Of a stretch of DNA of 64,000 nt, positions 25,628 to 34,487 are shown one piece after another; position 1 is the first letter of the stretch, and each line of letters starts with the position of its first letter. The translations under genes and the position numbers were made by a program. The DNA is from Sphingobium sp. SYK-6. GTDB lineage: Bacteria > Pseudomonadota > Alphaproteobacteria > Sphingomonadales > Sphingomonadaceae. The notes below the pieces were generated by a model. It was given only the letters and a program-made list of their open reading frames with translations, did not search any database and was not told where the DNA came from. The stretch covers positions 930,001 through 994,000 of the forward strand of contig NC_015976.1 in NCBI RefSeq assembly GCF_000283515.1. Direction: 5' to 3'.

Positions 25628-28093
25628 ATGGCAGGGAAGCCCATTGTCCTCATCACGGGCGCCGCCGGCAATGTCGGCCGCTCGCTCGCCACCGCGCTGC
25701 GGGAGCACTACCGGATCGTCGGGCTCGATGTGAAGAGCGGCGACACCGATTATCCCGTGCTCGAAGTCGACCTGACCGACAAGGCAAGTGTCGAAAACGT
25801 GCTGCGCCGGGTGCGGGAGGAGCATGGCGAGCGGATCGCCAGCGTCGTGCATCTCGCGGCCTATTTCGATTTCACCGGCGAGGATGCGCCGCAATATCGC
25901 GCGGTCAACGTGGAGGGCAGCCGCAACCTCGTGGAAGCGCTCCGCGATTTCGAGGTGGAGCAGTTCCTCTATTCCGGCACGATGCTGGTCCATGAACCCG
26001 GGCAGCCCGGCGAGCGCATCGACGAGTCCCAGCCCATTGCGCCCGGCTGGGCCTATCCCCGGTCGAAGGCGGAAGCCGAAGCCGCCATCAGCGCTGCACG
26101 CGGCGACATGCCGGTGGTCTTCCTGCATCTCGCCGGCCTGTACGACGAGCGCAGCTCGGTTCCGACCTTCGCGAATCAGATCGCCCGCATCTACGAGCGG
26201 GATTTCCAGAGCCATCTCTATTCCGGCGATACCGATGCCGGGCAGGCGATGGTCCATCGCGAGGACATGATCGACGCCTTCGTGCGGACGATCGACCGGC
26301 GCGATCGGTTGCCCGGGGAGACGGTCATCCTGGTCGGCGAGCCGGATGCGATCGGCTATGCGGACTTGCAGGATCGGCTGGGCTGCCTGATCCATGGCGA
26401 GGAAGACTGGGCGACGCTGCGCGTTCCCGCCCCGGTCGCTGCTGCGGGCGCATGGGCGCAGGACAAGGCGGAGCCGCTCGTGCCCGACGCGCTGGATGGC
26501 GGCGAGAAGCCCTTCATCCAGCCCTTCATGACGCGCATGGCGAGCGATCATTATGCGCTGGACATCAGCCGGGCCCGCGATCTGCTGGGGTGGGAGCCGC
26601 GCCACCGGCTTGCCGACAAGCTGCCCGCGATCGTCGCCACGCTGAAGGAAGATCCGGCCGGCTGGTATGAGGCAAACCGCGTCCCGCCGCCCGCCTTCGT
26701 TGCCGAAGCGCAGGATGTCGGCCTGCATGCCGAGACGCTGCGCGCCGATCATGAGACCTGGCTGCGCACGGTCCATGGCGAATGGCGCTGGGCGCATTTC
26801 GTCAACATGGCGCTGGGCTTCTGGATCCTCGTGCAGCCGGTGATCGTACAGGTGACGGAGCCGGCGCTGTTCTGGTCCGAGATCGTGCTGGGCGCCGCGC
26901 TCATGCTGTTCTCGGGTCTTTCCCTCTCCTGGCGCATGGGCTGGGCGCGCTGGGCGAGCGCGGCCGTGGCGGCGGGCATCATGGCGGTGCCGTTTCTGTT
27001 CTGGACGAGCAATCCGGCAGCTTTCATTTCCGACACTTTGGTCGGCGCCTTCGCCTTCGGCCTCGCGGTGGGAACCCGGCCGGAGCCGGGCCCCTCCATG
27101 GTCGCCGCGATGACCGGACCGGACATTCCCCCCGGCTGGAGCTACAATCCCTCGACCTGGACGCAGCGCGTGCCGATCATCGTCCTCGCGCTCGTCGGCC
27201 TGCTGGTGGCGCGCTATCTCACCGCGTACCAGCTCGGGCAGATCGACAGCGTGTGGGAGCCGTTCTTCCCCGGCCTGCCGGACGACCCCGCCAAGAACGG
27301 GACCGAGGCGGTCATCACCTCGCATGTCTCGGAGGCTTTCCCCATCCCCGATGCGGCGCTGGGCGGCTACACCTATGCGTTGGAGATCGTGACCGGCATC
27401 GTGGGCTCGCGCGCGCGCTGGCGCACCATGCCCTGGCTGGTCTTCCTGTTCGGGCTGATGATCGCGCCGCTCGGCGTGGTCTCCATCCTGTTCGTCATCA
27501 TCCAGCCGGTGGTCATCGGTACATGGGCGACGCTCACGCTCGTCGGCGCGGCCGCGATGCTCATCCAGATACCCTATTCGCTCGACGAGCTGCTCGCGAC
27601 GCTGCAATTCGTGCGGCGCCGCGCGAAGGCGGGGCGGCCTTGGCTGCGGGTGTTCCTGTTCGGCGATACCGATGAAGGCCCGCGCCCGACGCGTGAAGAC
27701 GAGTTCGATCGCGGCGCCGGGGAAATCGTTCGCGACATGTGGGCAGGCGGGGTCAATCTGCCGTGGAATCTCGCGCTGGCTGGCCTGCTTGCGGCCTCCT
27801 TGCTGTTCACCCGTCTGACCTTCGGCGCGCAGGGCGCGATGGCCCATGCCGATCACATCATCGGCTTCCTTGCCCTCACCGTCATTTCGCTCGCAGCCGC
27901 CGAAATGGCGCGGGCCTTGCGCTACCTGCTCATTCCCCTCGGTGGCGCGCTGGCCGCAGCGCCGTTCCTGCTCGGGGCGGATGGCGCGCACACCGCCGCG
28001 AGCGTCGTCATCGGCATTGCGCTGGCCTTGCTCAGCCTGCGTCGTGGACCGGTGCACGAGCATTATGGGCAGTGGGATCGGTTGATCGTCTGA
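25628..28093 (+). CDS. NAD-dependent epimerase/dehydratase fused to a multi-helix membrane domain
   Basis: An 821-aa two-part protein. Residues 1-about 350 are an extended SDR: glycine motif TGAAGNVG at 8-15, VHLAAYFDF, and the active-site-like YPRSKAE with Tyr and Lys. Residues about 390-821 are membranous: one segment (HFVNMALGFWILVQPVI) and a later LPWNLALAGLL look like SPW-type repeats, with further helices between and a cytosolic loop around 670-710. ATG 25628 is preceded by GGGAGG; earlier in-frame ATGs are less well placed. It is divergent from the AI-2E gene. Fusion of a nucleotide-sugar-like SDR to such a membrane module suggests a substrate that is lipid-linked or membrane-bound; that is inference. 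Confidence 0.75.
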   Translation: MAGKPIVLITGAAGNVGRSLATALREHYRIVGLDVKSGDTDYPVLEVDLTDKASVENVLRRVREEHGERIASVVHLAAYFDFTGEDAPQYRAVNVEGSRNLVEALRDFEVEQFLYSGTMLVHEPGQPGERIDESQPIAPGWAYPRSKAEAEAAISAARGDMPVVFLHLAGLYDERSSVPTFANQIARIYERDFQSHLYSGDTDAGQAMVHREDMIDAFVRTIDRRDRLPGETVILVGEPDAIGYADLQDRLGCLIHGEEDWATLRVPAPVAAAGAWAQDKAEPLVPDALDGGEKPFIQPFMTRMASDHYALDISRARDLLGWEPRHRLADKLPAIVATLKEDPAGWYEANRVPPPAFVAEAQDVGLHAETLRADHETWLRTVHGEWRWAHFVNMALGFWILVQPVIVQVTEPALFWSEIVLGAALMLFSGLSLSWRMGWARWASAAVAAGIMAVPFLFWTSNPAAFISDTLVGAFAFGLAVGTRPEPGPSMVAAMTGPDIPPGWSYNPSTWTQRVPIIVLALVGLLVARYLTAYQLGQIDSVWEPFFPGLPDDPAKNGTEAVITSHVSEAFPIPDAALGGYTYALEIVTGIVGSRARWRTMPWLVFLFGLMIAPLGVVSILFVIIQPVVIGTWATLTLVGAAAMLIQIPYSLDELLATLQFVRRRAKAGRPWLRVFLFGDTDEGPRPTREDEFDRGAGEIVRDMWAGGVNLPWNLALAGLLAASLLFTRLTFGAQGAMAHADHIIGFLALTVISLAAAEMARALRYLLIPLGGALAAAPFLLGADGAHTAASVVIGIALALLSLRRGPVHEHYGQWDRLIV

Positions 28094-28095
28094 GC

Positions 28096-28118
28096 CGGGG
28101 GGAGGGGCCGGCCCCCCC
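28096..28118. terminator. G/C-run hairpin between convergent genes
   Basis: A run of Gs around 28097-28107 faces a run of Cs at 28112-28118 across CCGG, in the 31-bp gap between the epimerase stop and the stop of the opposing small membrane gene. It is a possible bidirectional terminator; no T-run is present. Confidence 0.35.
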
Positions 28119-28124
28119 GCGCCT

Positions 28125-28412
28125 TCACTGGGAGAGCAGCGCGGGGAGGGCCTGCCAGAGGATGGCGACGCCGCCGAGCAGCAGCCCCCCGAGCGTGGAT
28201 TGACGGCGCCAGCGCTCGTGGCCATCGACCGGCGCCGCCCGCCACAGCCTGAGGAAGATCGCAGCGGCGATGCCAAGCGCCGCCAGCGTCAGGATGGCGA
28301 CCGCAATGCGCGGAGCGATCCCTTCGCCCCAGAACTCGCCGATGCCGTAGAGAAGGAAGAAATGCCCGGCCCACAGGACGAGCCCGGACAGCAGGATCAG
28401 CCAGCCGCGCAT
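28125..28412 (-). CDS. Small membrane protein of the cytochrome oxidase operon
   Basis: A 95-aa protein with three hydrophobic helices: WLILLSGLVLWAGHFFLLYG, a central AVAILTLAALGIAAAIFL and a C-terminal LGGLLLGGVAILWQALPALL. It begins one base after the stop of the fused oxidase subunit I/III gene, so it belongs to that operon. The conserved histidine in the first helix and the position suggest an oxidase accessory or subunit IV-like protein, but I cannot assign a family. Confidence 0.65.
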   Translation of the reverse strand: MRGWLILLSGLVLWAGHFFLLYGIGEFWGEGIAPRIAVAILTLAALGIAAAIFLRLWRAAPVDGHERWRRQSTLGGLLLGGVAILWQALPALLSQ

Positions 28413-28413
28413 C

Positions 28414-30942
28414 TCAGCCCGCCCCGATCAGGCGGCTGAACACCGAGCCGACGAGGCCTTCCGCCGCCGCGAAGGCAATGAACAGCGCGCAGACGTCAAC
28501 CGTCGTGTTGGCCGGCACGCTGACGAGCCCGCGCAGCACGCGCGCGACGCAATATCCGGCCATGAGCCCGCCGACTGCGAACGTGCAGCCTTGCAGGAGC
28601 TGGATGGCATAGACGATCGCGGCCTGCCCGCTCATCTGGGGATGAAGGCCCGTGGCCATCCACTGGCCATTGTCCAGAGCCAGCGCGAGCGCGCCGCACG
28701 CCACGGCACCGACCAGAGCGCCGCTCGCCCAGCCGGCTCCGATCCGGAGCAGCCGGCGCGTCGCCACCGCGAGCGCAAGCGCGAGGCCGTGCAGCGCGAG
28801 CGTCGGCAGGGCGGCCAGGAGCGAGGGCGGCGCGCTCCAGAAGTCCGGCTGATTGGAGCGCAGATAAGCCAGGCCGAACAGGGCCATGGCGAACATCATG
28901 CCCAGCACGACGAGCAGCGTGACGGTCGCCCACCATCCGAGGGAGGACGGGCCGGTTACATAAGTCGGCACCTGGATGCCCGCGCCGATGTCCACGCGCT
29001 CCATCGGAAGGCGCCGGTCCGTGTCCCACAGCCAGCGCAGAATGGCGATGACCGCGAGGATCGCGCTCGCGAAGCCGAACGCATAGGCCTGCACCGTGAG
29101 GGACAGAAAGAAGCCGGCCGTGAATACCGCGGCGGCCAGTGGCCAGGCCGATGGCGTCGGCATGATCTGGAGATATTGCGGTTCCGCGCGGAGCGGGCTG
29201 GTGACCATCGTTTCACGCAGGCCGGTCGCCGAACCAGGCAGGAAATAGCGCCCCTGCGCCACGTCGTCCGCCAGCGCGGGATCTCTCCAGAGCGGTTGCC
29301 GGCTGTCGACGATCGGGATCGACCGGGCCGAATAGAGTTTCGTCGGCAGCCATTCGAGCGTGCCCGCGCCATGGACGTTCCCCGCATTGCCGCCGCCCGG
29401 CGCAAGACGGAAATTGCGCAGCAGATCGATGACGAACAGCAGGACGCCGGCCGCGAACATGAACGCGCCGATGGTGGAAATGAGGTTGGGCAGGTCCCAG
29501 CCATGTTCCGGCAGATAGGTATAGACGCGCCGGGGCATGCCCATGAACCCCGTGAGGTGCATCGGCATGAAGGCGATGTTCATGCCCAGGAACATCAGGC
29601 CGAACACCCATCTGGCCAGCCGCTCCGAGAGGGCGCGGCGGCTTATCATGGGCACCCAGTGGTAGAAGGCGGCGAACAGCGGGAACACCATCCCGCCGAT
29701 CAGCACATAATGGAAATGGGCGACGATGAAGTAGGTATCGTGCACTTGCCAGTCGAACGGAACGAGCGCGACCATGACGCCGGTGAGGCCGCCGGTGACG
29801 AAGATGATGATACTGCCGAGCACGAACAGGCCGGGGCCATTGTAGCGCGGCCGGCCGGTGGCGAGCGTCGCGATCCAGGAGAAGACCTGGATGCCGGCCG
29901 GCACGCTCACCGCCATGGACGCGGCCGAGAAGAAGCCCGTCGTCATCGGCGGCATGCCGGTCGTGAACATGTGGTGCGCCCAGACGCCGAAGCTGATGAA
30001 GCCGGTCCCCAGCATCGCCAGCACGATGAGCCGGTAACCGACGAGCTCGGTGCGCGCGACGACCGGCACGATCATGCTCATCATGCCCGCCGCAGGCAGG
30101 AAGATGATGTAGACTTCCGGGTGCCCGAAGAACCAGAAAAGATGCTGCCAGAGCAACGGGTCGCCCCCGCGCGCGGATTCGAAGAAGGGCCAGTTGAAGG
30201 CGCGTTCGATCTCCAGCAGCAGGGTGGCGAGAATGACGCTCGGGAAAGCGATGATGATCATCACCGCGAAGACCAGCATCGCCCAGGCGAAGATCGGCAT
30301 CTTGTCCAGCGTCATGCCCGGCGCGCGGGTGCGTAGCACGCCGACGATGATCTCGATGGCGCCCGCAATCGCGCTGATCTCGATGAAGCCGATGCCGAGC
30401 AGCCAGAAATCGGTATTGATGCCGGGCGAAAAGGCCTTGGACGTGAGCGGCGGGTACATGAACCAGCCGCCATCCGGCGCGAGGCCCACGAAGAGCGAGG
30501 CGAAGAAGCACAGGCCGCCCACCGCATAGGCCCAGAAGGCATAAGCCGAGAGGCGCGGGAAAGGCAGGTCGCGCGCGGCCAGCATCTGCGGCAGCAGCAG
30601 CACGGCCGCCGCTTCCACCGCGGGCACCGCGAAGAGGAACATCATCACCGTGCCATGCATGGTGAAGACCTGATTGTAGGTCTCCTGCGGCAGCACGTCG
30701 AGCAGCGGCGCCGCAAGCTGGACCCGCATCAGCAGGCCGAGAATCCCCGCCAGCAGGAAAAACAGGAACGCAATGCCGACATAATAGACGCCGACATAAT
30801 TGTTGTTGACGACGGTGAGATATTCGAGCCCCCGGGGCTTGCACCAGATGCGGCGCAGCGTCTCTTCCTCTTCCGGGGGACGCGGCTCGCGCGTGGGGAA
30901 ACGCGCGTAGAGTGCGGGATCGAAACCGGTCTCGGAGGTCAC
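28414..30942 (-). CDS. ctaD: Cytochrome c oxidase subunit I fused to subunit III
   Basis: An 842-aa haem-copper oxidase. Haem and copper ligands are all present: His96 (TMHGTVMMF) for low-spin haem, His274 and cross-linking Tyr278 (GHPEVY), His323/His324 (WAHHMFTTG), and His409/His411 (AHFHYV). Residues about 600-842 add further helices and correspond to a subunit III module, so the catalytic and third subunits are one polypeptide. This is the aa3/caa3 branch of oxidases that reduces oxygen and pumps protons. It overlaps ctaC by 4 bp (ATGA) and is followed by a small membrane gene. Confidence 0.92.
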   Translation of the reverse strand: MTSETGFDPALYARFPTREPRPPEEEETLRRIWCKPRGLEYLTVVNNNYVGVYYVGIAFLFFLLAGILGLLMRVQLAAPLLDVLPQETYNQVFTMHGTVMMFLFAVPAVEAAAVLLLPQMLAARDLPFPRLSAYAFWAYAVGGLCFFASLFVGLAPDGGWFMYPPLTSKAFSPGINTDFWLLGIGFIEISAIAGAIEIIVGVLRTRAPGMTLDKMPIFAWAMLVFAVMIIIAFPSVILATLLLEIERAFNWPFFESARGGDPLLWQHLFWFFGHPEVYIIFLPAAGMMSMIVPVVARTELVGYRLIVLAMLGTGFISFGVWAHHMFTTGMPPMTTGFFSAASMAVSVPAGIQVFSWIATLATGRPRYNGPGLFVLGSIIIFVTGGLTGVMVALVPFDWQVHDTYFIVAHFHYVLIGGMVFPLFAAFYHWVPMISRRALSERLARWVFGLMFLGMNIAFMPMHLTGFMGMPRRVYTYLPEHGWDLPNLISTIGAFMFAAGVLLFVIDLLRNFRLAPGGGNAGNVHGAGTLEWLPTKLYSARSIPIVDSRQPLWRDPALADDVAQGRYFLPGSATGLRETMVTSPLRAEPQYLQIMPTPSAWPLAAAVFTAGFFLSLTVQAYAFGFASAILAVIAILRWLWDTDRRLPMERVDIGAGIQVPTYVTGPSSLGWWATVTLLVVLGMMFAMALFGLAYLRSNQPDFWSAPPSLLAALPTLALHGLALALAVATRRLLRIGAGWASGALVGAVACGALALALDNGQWMATGLHPQMSGQAAIVYAIQLLQGCTFAVGGLMAGYCVARVLRGLVSVPANTTVDVCALFIAFAAAEGLVGSVFSRLIGAG

Positions 30943-31910
30943 TGGCGCGTCGCCAGATAGTCGCCGAGCGCGCGCAGCTCCTCGCCCGAAAACTGATGAT
31001 AGGCCGGCATGCGGTTGGCTGGCTTGATCGCCTGGCTGTCGGCGATCCAGCCATTCAGCGTGCCCGGATTATTGGGGAGGATGCCTGCGCCCAGCGTGCG
31101 GCGCGTGCCGACATGCGTGAGATCCGGCCCGGCGAGGCCGTTCGCTTCCGTGCCCCGGATCGTGTGGCAGGCCGCGCAGCCGCTGGAGAGGAACAGGGCG
31201 GCGCCGCGCGCGGCGGTGCTGCCCGGCGCGGGCGCGGGTGCCGGGCGTCGGCTGGCCTGCCAGCGCGCGAAATCGTCCGGCGCATGCGCAATGACGACGA
31301 AGCCCATGAGGGCATGAGGGCCGCCGCAATATTCGGCGCATTGCCCCCAATAGACACCCGGCTTGTCGGCCTGGATCAGCAGGCGGTTGGTGCGGCCCGG
31401 GATCATGTCCATCTTTCCGCTGAGGCGCGGCACCCAGAAGCTGTGGATCACGTCCGCCGCGTCCAGCTCCAGCAGCACCGGCTCCCCGACGGGGATGTGC
31501 AGTTCGTTGGCGTCACGCAGGGTTTCGCGGCCGCTCTGGTCGAGATAATGCACGCGCCACCACCACATCTCGCCGATCACCCGCACGCGCATTTCCGTGC
31601 CGGTGACGCGGTGGGCGGAAAGATGGCTGGTCAGCGAAAGGCCCCAGATCAGCAGGCCGCTCAGCACGACGACGGGGAAGGCAAAGCCGCCGATCCAGAT
31701 CGCTTTCTCGCCGCCTAGTTTCGCCTTGAGCGTTGGCGTGCCGAACAGCGCGATCCAGAGCGCGGCGAGCACGACGCCGAGGACAGCGAAGCCGCCGGCC
31801 AGCAGCACCCATGCGAGCGTCGTCACCGGCTCCGAGAACGGACCGGCCGGGTCCAGAACGGGTGGCAGCCAGCCATTCCCCGTCGCCGAGACTGGCGCCT
31901 CAGCGCGCAC
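30939..31910 (-). CDS. ctaC: Cytochrome c oxidase subunit II with C-terminal cytochrome c domain
   Basis: A 323-aa protein. Two membrane helices (residues 32-56 and 72-96) precede the cupredoxin domain, whose CuA ligands are His156, Cys191, Cys195, His199 and Met202. After an Ala/Pro linker (222-232) comes a haem c site CAACH at 245-249, so the oxidase is of caa3 type, accepting electrons directly from a soluble or membrane cytochrome. The likely start is GTG 31910, which overlaps the end of the preceding cytochrome gene by 11 bp. The C-terminus overlaps the subunit I start. Confidence 0.93.
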   Translation of the reverse strand: MRAEAPVSATGNGWLPPVLDPAGPFSEPVTTLAWVLLAGGFAVLGVVLAALWIALFGTPTLKAKLGGEKAIWIGGFAFPVVVLSGLLIWGLSLTSHLSAHRVTGTEMRVRVIGEMWWWRVHYLDQSGRETLRDANELHIPVGEPVLLELDAADVIHSFWVPRLSGKMDMIPGRTNRLLIQADKPGVYWGQCAEYCGGPHALMGFVVIAHAPDDFARWQASRRPAPAPAPGSTAARGAALFLSSGCAACHTIRGTEANGLAGPDLTHVGTRRTLGAGILPNNPGTLNGWIADSQAIKPANRMPAYHQFSGEELRALGDYLATRQ

Positions 31911-32289
31911 GGAAGCTTTGCAGCCAAGCCGCGATGTCGCGAGCCTCCTCGTCCTTCATCGGGATGGCGGGCATGGCGGTGCCGGGCGCGATCGACGGCG
32001 CATCGCGAACGAAGCGGGCAAGCTGCTCGGGTCGATTGGGCACGCGGCCCGCGATCAGCGCACGGTCCCCATAGCCATGAAGATCCGGCCCGACGCGTCC
32101 CTGCGGCCAGCCGATGCCCGGCATCGTGTGGCAGGCGCCGCAGCCCAGCCGCGCCGCAGCGTCCTGCCCGCGCGCGATTGCCTGGGCGTCCGCCTCGCGC
32201 GGCCGAAGCTCGGCCGGCTTGCAGGCGCCAAGTGCTGTGGTCGTCAGTCCGATTGCCGCCATCAAGACGATTCCCCTTGGGCGGAGCAT
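31900..32289 (-). CDS. Lipoprotein mono-haem cytochrome c
   Basis: A 129-aa protein. ATG 32289 sits behind GGGGA. The signal ends in a lipobox (TTTALGAC), giving an acylated cysteine at residue 23. One haem site CGACH occurs at about residues 50-54 and a distal methionine is likely in GTAMPAIPM. It heads the oxidase operon and overlaps subunit II, so it probably delivers electrons to the CuA or haem c domain of the oxidase. Confidence 0.85.
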   Translation of the reverse strand: MLRPRGIVLMAAIGLTTTALGACKPAELRPREADAQAIARGQDAAARLGCGACHTMPGIGWPQGRVGPDLHGYGDRALIAGRVPNRPEQLARFVRDAPSIAPGTAMPAIPMKDEEARDIAAWLQSFRAR

Positions 32290-32352
32290 GATTGTCCCCG
32301 AGTCTGCGTTCCTGACTGGAACCGCTCTGCGGCCCGATCCGTTCCCGGCAAT

Positions 32353-33096
32353 GTGCAGCTTCGTTTCATCCTTGCCCTGCTTCCGCTCGCCGGTTGCGAC
32401 CTGCCGCCCCGGGACAGCCGTTTCCGCGCCACCGGTGAAGTGATCGCCTTCAGCGGCGCGGATGGCGGCGCGACCGCCGCGTGCTTCTCCTGTCATGGCG
32501 TCGATGGCCAAGGCGATGGCGGGGCCACGCCGCGCCTCGCCGGCCTGGATGCGGGCTATCTGCATCGCCAGCTGGACGATTATGCCTCCGGGCGGCGCGA
32601 CCATGCGCCCATGCGGGCCATCGCCCAGCACCTCGATGCGGACGATCGGGAGAAAGTCGCCGCTTACTATGCGGGACTGGCACCCACATGGGCGCCCTCT
32701 GCCGCCACGGCCTCCGCGACCGATCCGCATGCTGCGCGATTATACAGCGAGGGCGACCCCGCGCGGGGCCTGCAGGCCTGCGCCCAATGCCATGGCGAAA
32801 ATGGCGAGGGGGGCGGGCCGGGCAATCCGCCGCTCGCGGGCCAGCCGGCCGACTATATGGCGCGGCAATTATGGGCTTGGCGGACCGGAAAGCGCCTCAA
32901 TGATCCGCTCGGCGAGATGCTGGCGGTCAGCCGCCGGCTTTCTTCGGAGGAGGTGGCGGCGGTTGCAGCCCATGCCGCGGCACTTCCAGGGGCGCATCTT
33001 CCGGAAGCTCCGGCAGCATCCCGCGCAGCACGTCGTGTCGATTCCAGAAATGATGCTTTAGGGCCGCGCCCACATGCAGCGGGATCATCACGATAA
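32353..33096 (+). CDS. Di-haem cytochrome c lipoprotein (cytochrome c4-like)
   Basis: A 247-aa protein with two haem sites, CFSCH at 44-48 and CAQCH at 143-147, each in a similar domain (MRAIAQHL / LAVSRRLS repeats follow each haem). The GTG start at 32353 gives the signal LRFILALLPLAGC with Cys15 as the lipid anchor; no in-frame ATG is available. It is divergent from the mono-haem cytochrome of the oxidase operon, 63 bp away, so both are likely co-regulated electron carriers. Its last 57 codons lie opposite the 3' end of the cytochrome b561 gene; the low-complexity C-terminal tail may reflect this overlap. Confidence 0.78.
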   Translation: MQLRFILALLPLAGCDLPPRDSRFRATGEVIAFSGADGGATAACFSCHGVDGQGDGGATPRLAGLDAGYLHRQLDDYASGRRDHAPMRAIAQHLDADDREKVAAYYAGLAPTWAPSAATASATDPHAARLYSEGDPARGLQACAQCHGENGEGGGPGNPPLAGQPADYMARQLWAWRTGKRLNDPLGEMLAVSRRLSSEEVAAVAAHAAALPGAHLPEAPAASRAARRVDSRNDALGPRPHAAGSSR

Positions 33097-33595
33097 GCAG
33101 CAGAATCAGGATGGCGTGGATGCTCTCGCCCCAGTTCAGGGCCAGCCACTGGACCGGCACCGGCGTCGCGGCGAAAGGCATGAGCGGCCAGGGGACGAGC
33201 CCTGCAAGGCGAAGCGGCGGGCCGCCGTCGATCGCTGACCACATTGCCCAGCCGCTCAGCGGCAGGCCGAAAAAGCAGATGTAGAAGAGGACATGCGTCA
33301 CATAAGCGGCGCGGGTCTGCCATCCGAGATCATTGGCGTCGTTGATGGGCGCCGGAACGATGAACCGCCAGAGCAGGCGCAGCAGCGCGAGCATCAGCAT
33401 CAGCAGGCCGATCTCGGCATGGACCTCGAAGGCGCGCAGCTTGTCGCCTCCCGCTGGCAGCCGGCTCATGTACCAGCCCCAGCCAAGCTGGAAGAGGATG
33501 AGGGCGGCCATGGTCCAGTGGAAGACCTGCCCAATCGGGGAGTAGCGCCGTTCCGCCGTATGACGGGCCGCCCAGGCCCGGATCGCCTCGATCAT
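32927..33595 (-). CDS. Cytochrome b561 family membrane protein
   Basis: A 222-aa di-haem b membrane protein with four helices. Probable haem ligands are His26 (IGQVFHWTMA), His59 (FEVHAEIGLL), a histidine in YVTHVLFY and one near ESIHAILILLLIVMIPLHVG. It is of the prokaryotic b561 type (PF01292), which passes electrons between quinol and periplasmic acceptors or superoxide. The C-terminus is basic and proline-rich (six prolines then KKAGG) and lies antisense to the end of the di-haem cytochrome gene. It follows the CtaG-like gene by 13 bp. Confidence 0.87.
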   Translation of the reverse strand: MIEAIRAWAARHTAERRYSPIGQVFHWTMAALILFQLGWGWYMSRLPAGGDKLRAFEVHAEIGLLMLMLALLRLLWRFIVPAPINDANDLGWQTRAAYVTHVLFYICFFGLPLSGWAMWSAIDGGPPLRLAGLVPWPLMPFAATPVPVQWLALNWGESIHAILILLLIVMIPLHVGAALKHHFWNRHDVLRGMLPELPEDAPLEVPRHGLQPPPPPPKKAGG

Positions 33596-33608
33596 GCCCG
33601 CGCCTCGA

Positions 33609-34322
33609 TCATGCCGGGAGGGCTCGCGCAGGCGTGAGCATCCGCCAGCCGCGCAGCAGCGCGGCGCCGAGATAAAGCGCGGAGGCCGGCGCCCACATGA
33701 TGAGCCCGCCCACCTGCTGGTCCTCCAGCGGGGTGAAGCCCCAGGGCTGCGTGCTCAGCCAGTGCGGCGCGTACATTGGTTGCGTGGCGAAGGTGATGAG
33801 CGCGCCGAGCAGGCCCATCTGCACCATCATGATGAGCAGCAGGCCGATGGCCGAGCTATCCGCCGTGCCTCGCAGCGCTGCCCAGAAGCCGAGGGCGCTG
33901 CCGAGCAGGCTGGCCTGCATCAGCCAGTAGGCGGCATCGCTGGAGAGCGCGAAGGCATAAGGCCCCGGCGCATGCCATATCCAGAAGAGCAGCGCGTGCG
34001 CGCCCGCCCAGTAAGCCACGCCGCCCGGTGACCGCAGCCCGAGGCCCCGGACGAGCAATGGCGCTGCCACCGCCGTAAGCAGGACATGATGGACGACGCG
34101 CGCGCCGAACAGGGCGGAAGACAGCGCGCAGAGCGGCGATATGAAGAGCAGCGCAAGGCAGGCAAGGCCGAGGCTCGCGGATGTCCGGTCCGCCCCACGC
34201 CGCCACGCCCAGAGGCCCGCCAACAGCAGCGCGGCGATCACGAGCGGATCGAAATTCCAGCGCGTCAGCCATTCGGACGGCAGTGGCGCCACGCCGCAAT
34301 AAGGTATCCAGGTGCGATCCAT
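33609..34322 (-). CDS. CtaG-like (caa3-type) cytochrome oxidase assembly protein
   Basis: A 237-aa membrane protein with about six to seven helices. Histidine-containing motifs ARVVHHVLLT and FWIWHAPGPYAFAL and the final GGLIMWAPAS match the caa3_CtaG family (PF09678), which assists copper insertion into haem-copper oxidases of caa3 type. ATG 34322 follows AAGGA at fair spacing. Its presence beside the caa3 oxidase genes supports the role. Cytochrome b561 is directly downstream on the same strand. Confidence 0.88.
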   Translation of the reverse strand: MDRTWIPYCGVAPLPSEWLTRWNFDPLVIAALLLAGLWAWRRGADRTSASLGLACLALLFISPLCALSSALFGARVVHHVLLTAVAAPLLVRGLGLRSPGGVAYWAGAHALLFWIWHAPGPYAFALSSDAAYWLMQASLLGSALGFWAALRGTADSSAIGLLLIMMVQMGLLGALITFATQPMYAPHWLSTQPWGFTPLEDQQVGGLIMWAPASALYLGAALLRGWRMLTPARALPA

Positions 34323-34487
34323 CAGTCGGTTCCTTCCCCACTTCGGGAACCTTGGCAGGAGCGTGCGGTTCCCAAGGAAGGCTTGTGGAGAGGATTTGCC
34401 GGAGAGGAATACCCGGAATGACGTCTCTGCCGGCCGAGAATGATCGCGCCGCGTCCCGGCAGTCCGCAACCGGAGGAATGCACCCCC

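Noticed and set aside
25421..28276. Long minus-strand open frame continuing upstream of the AI-2E transporter gene
   Set aside because: It is antisense to the well-supported epimerase fusion gene, shows His/Arg/Gly-rich shadow composition and has no domain; the open frame is a result of high GC.
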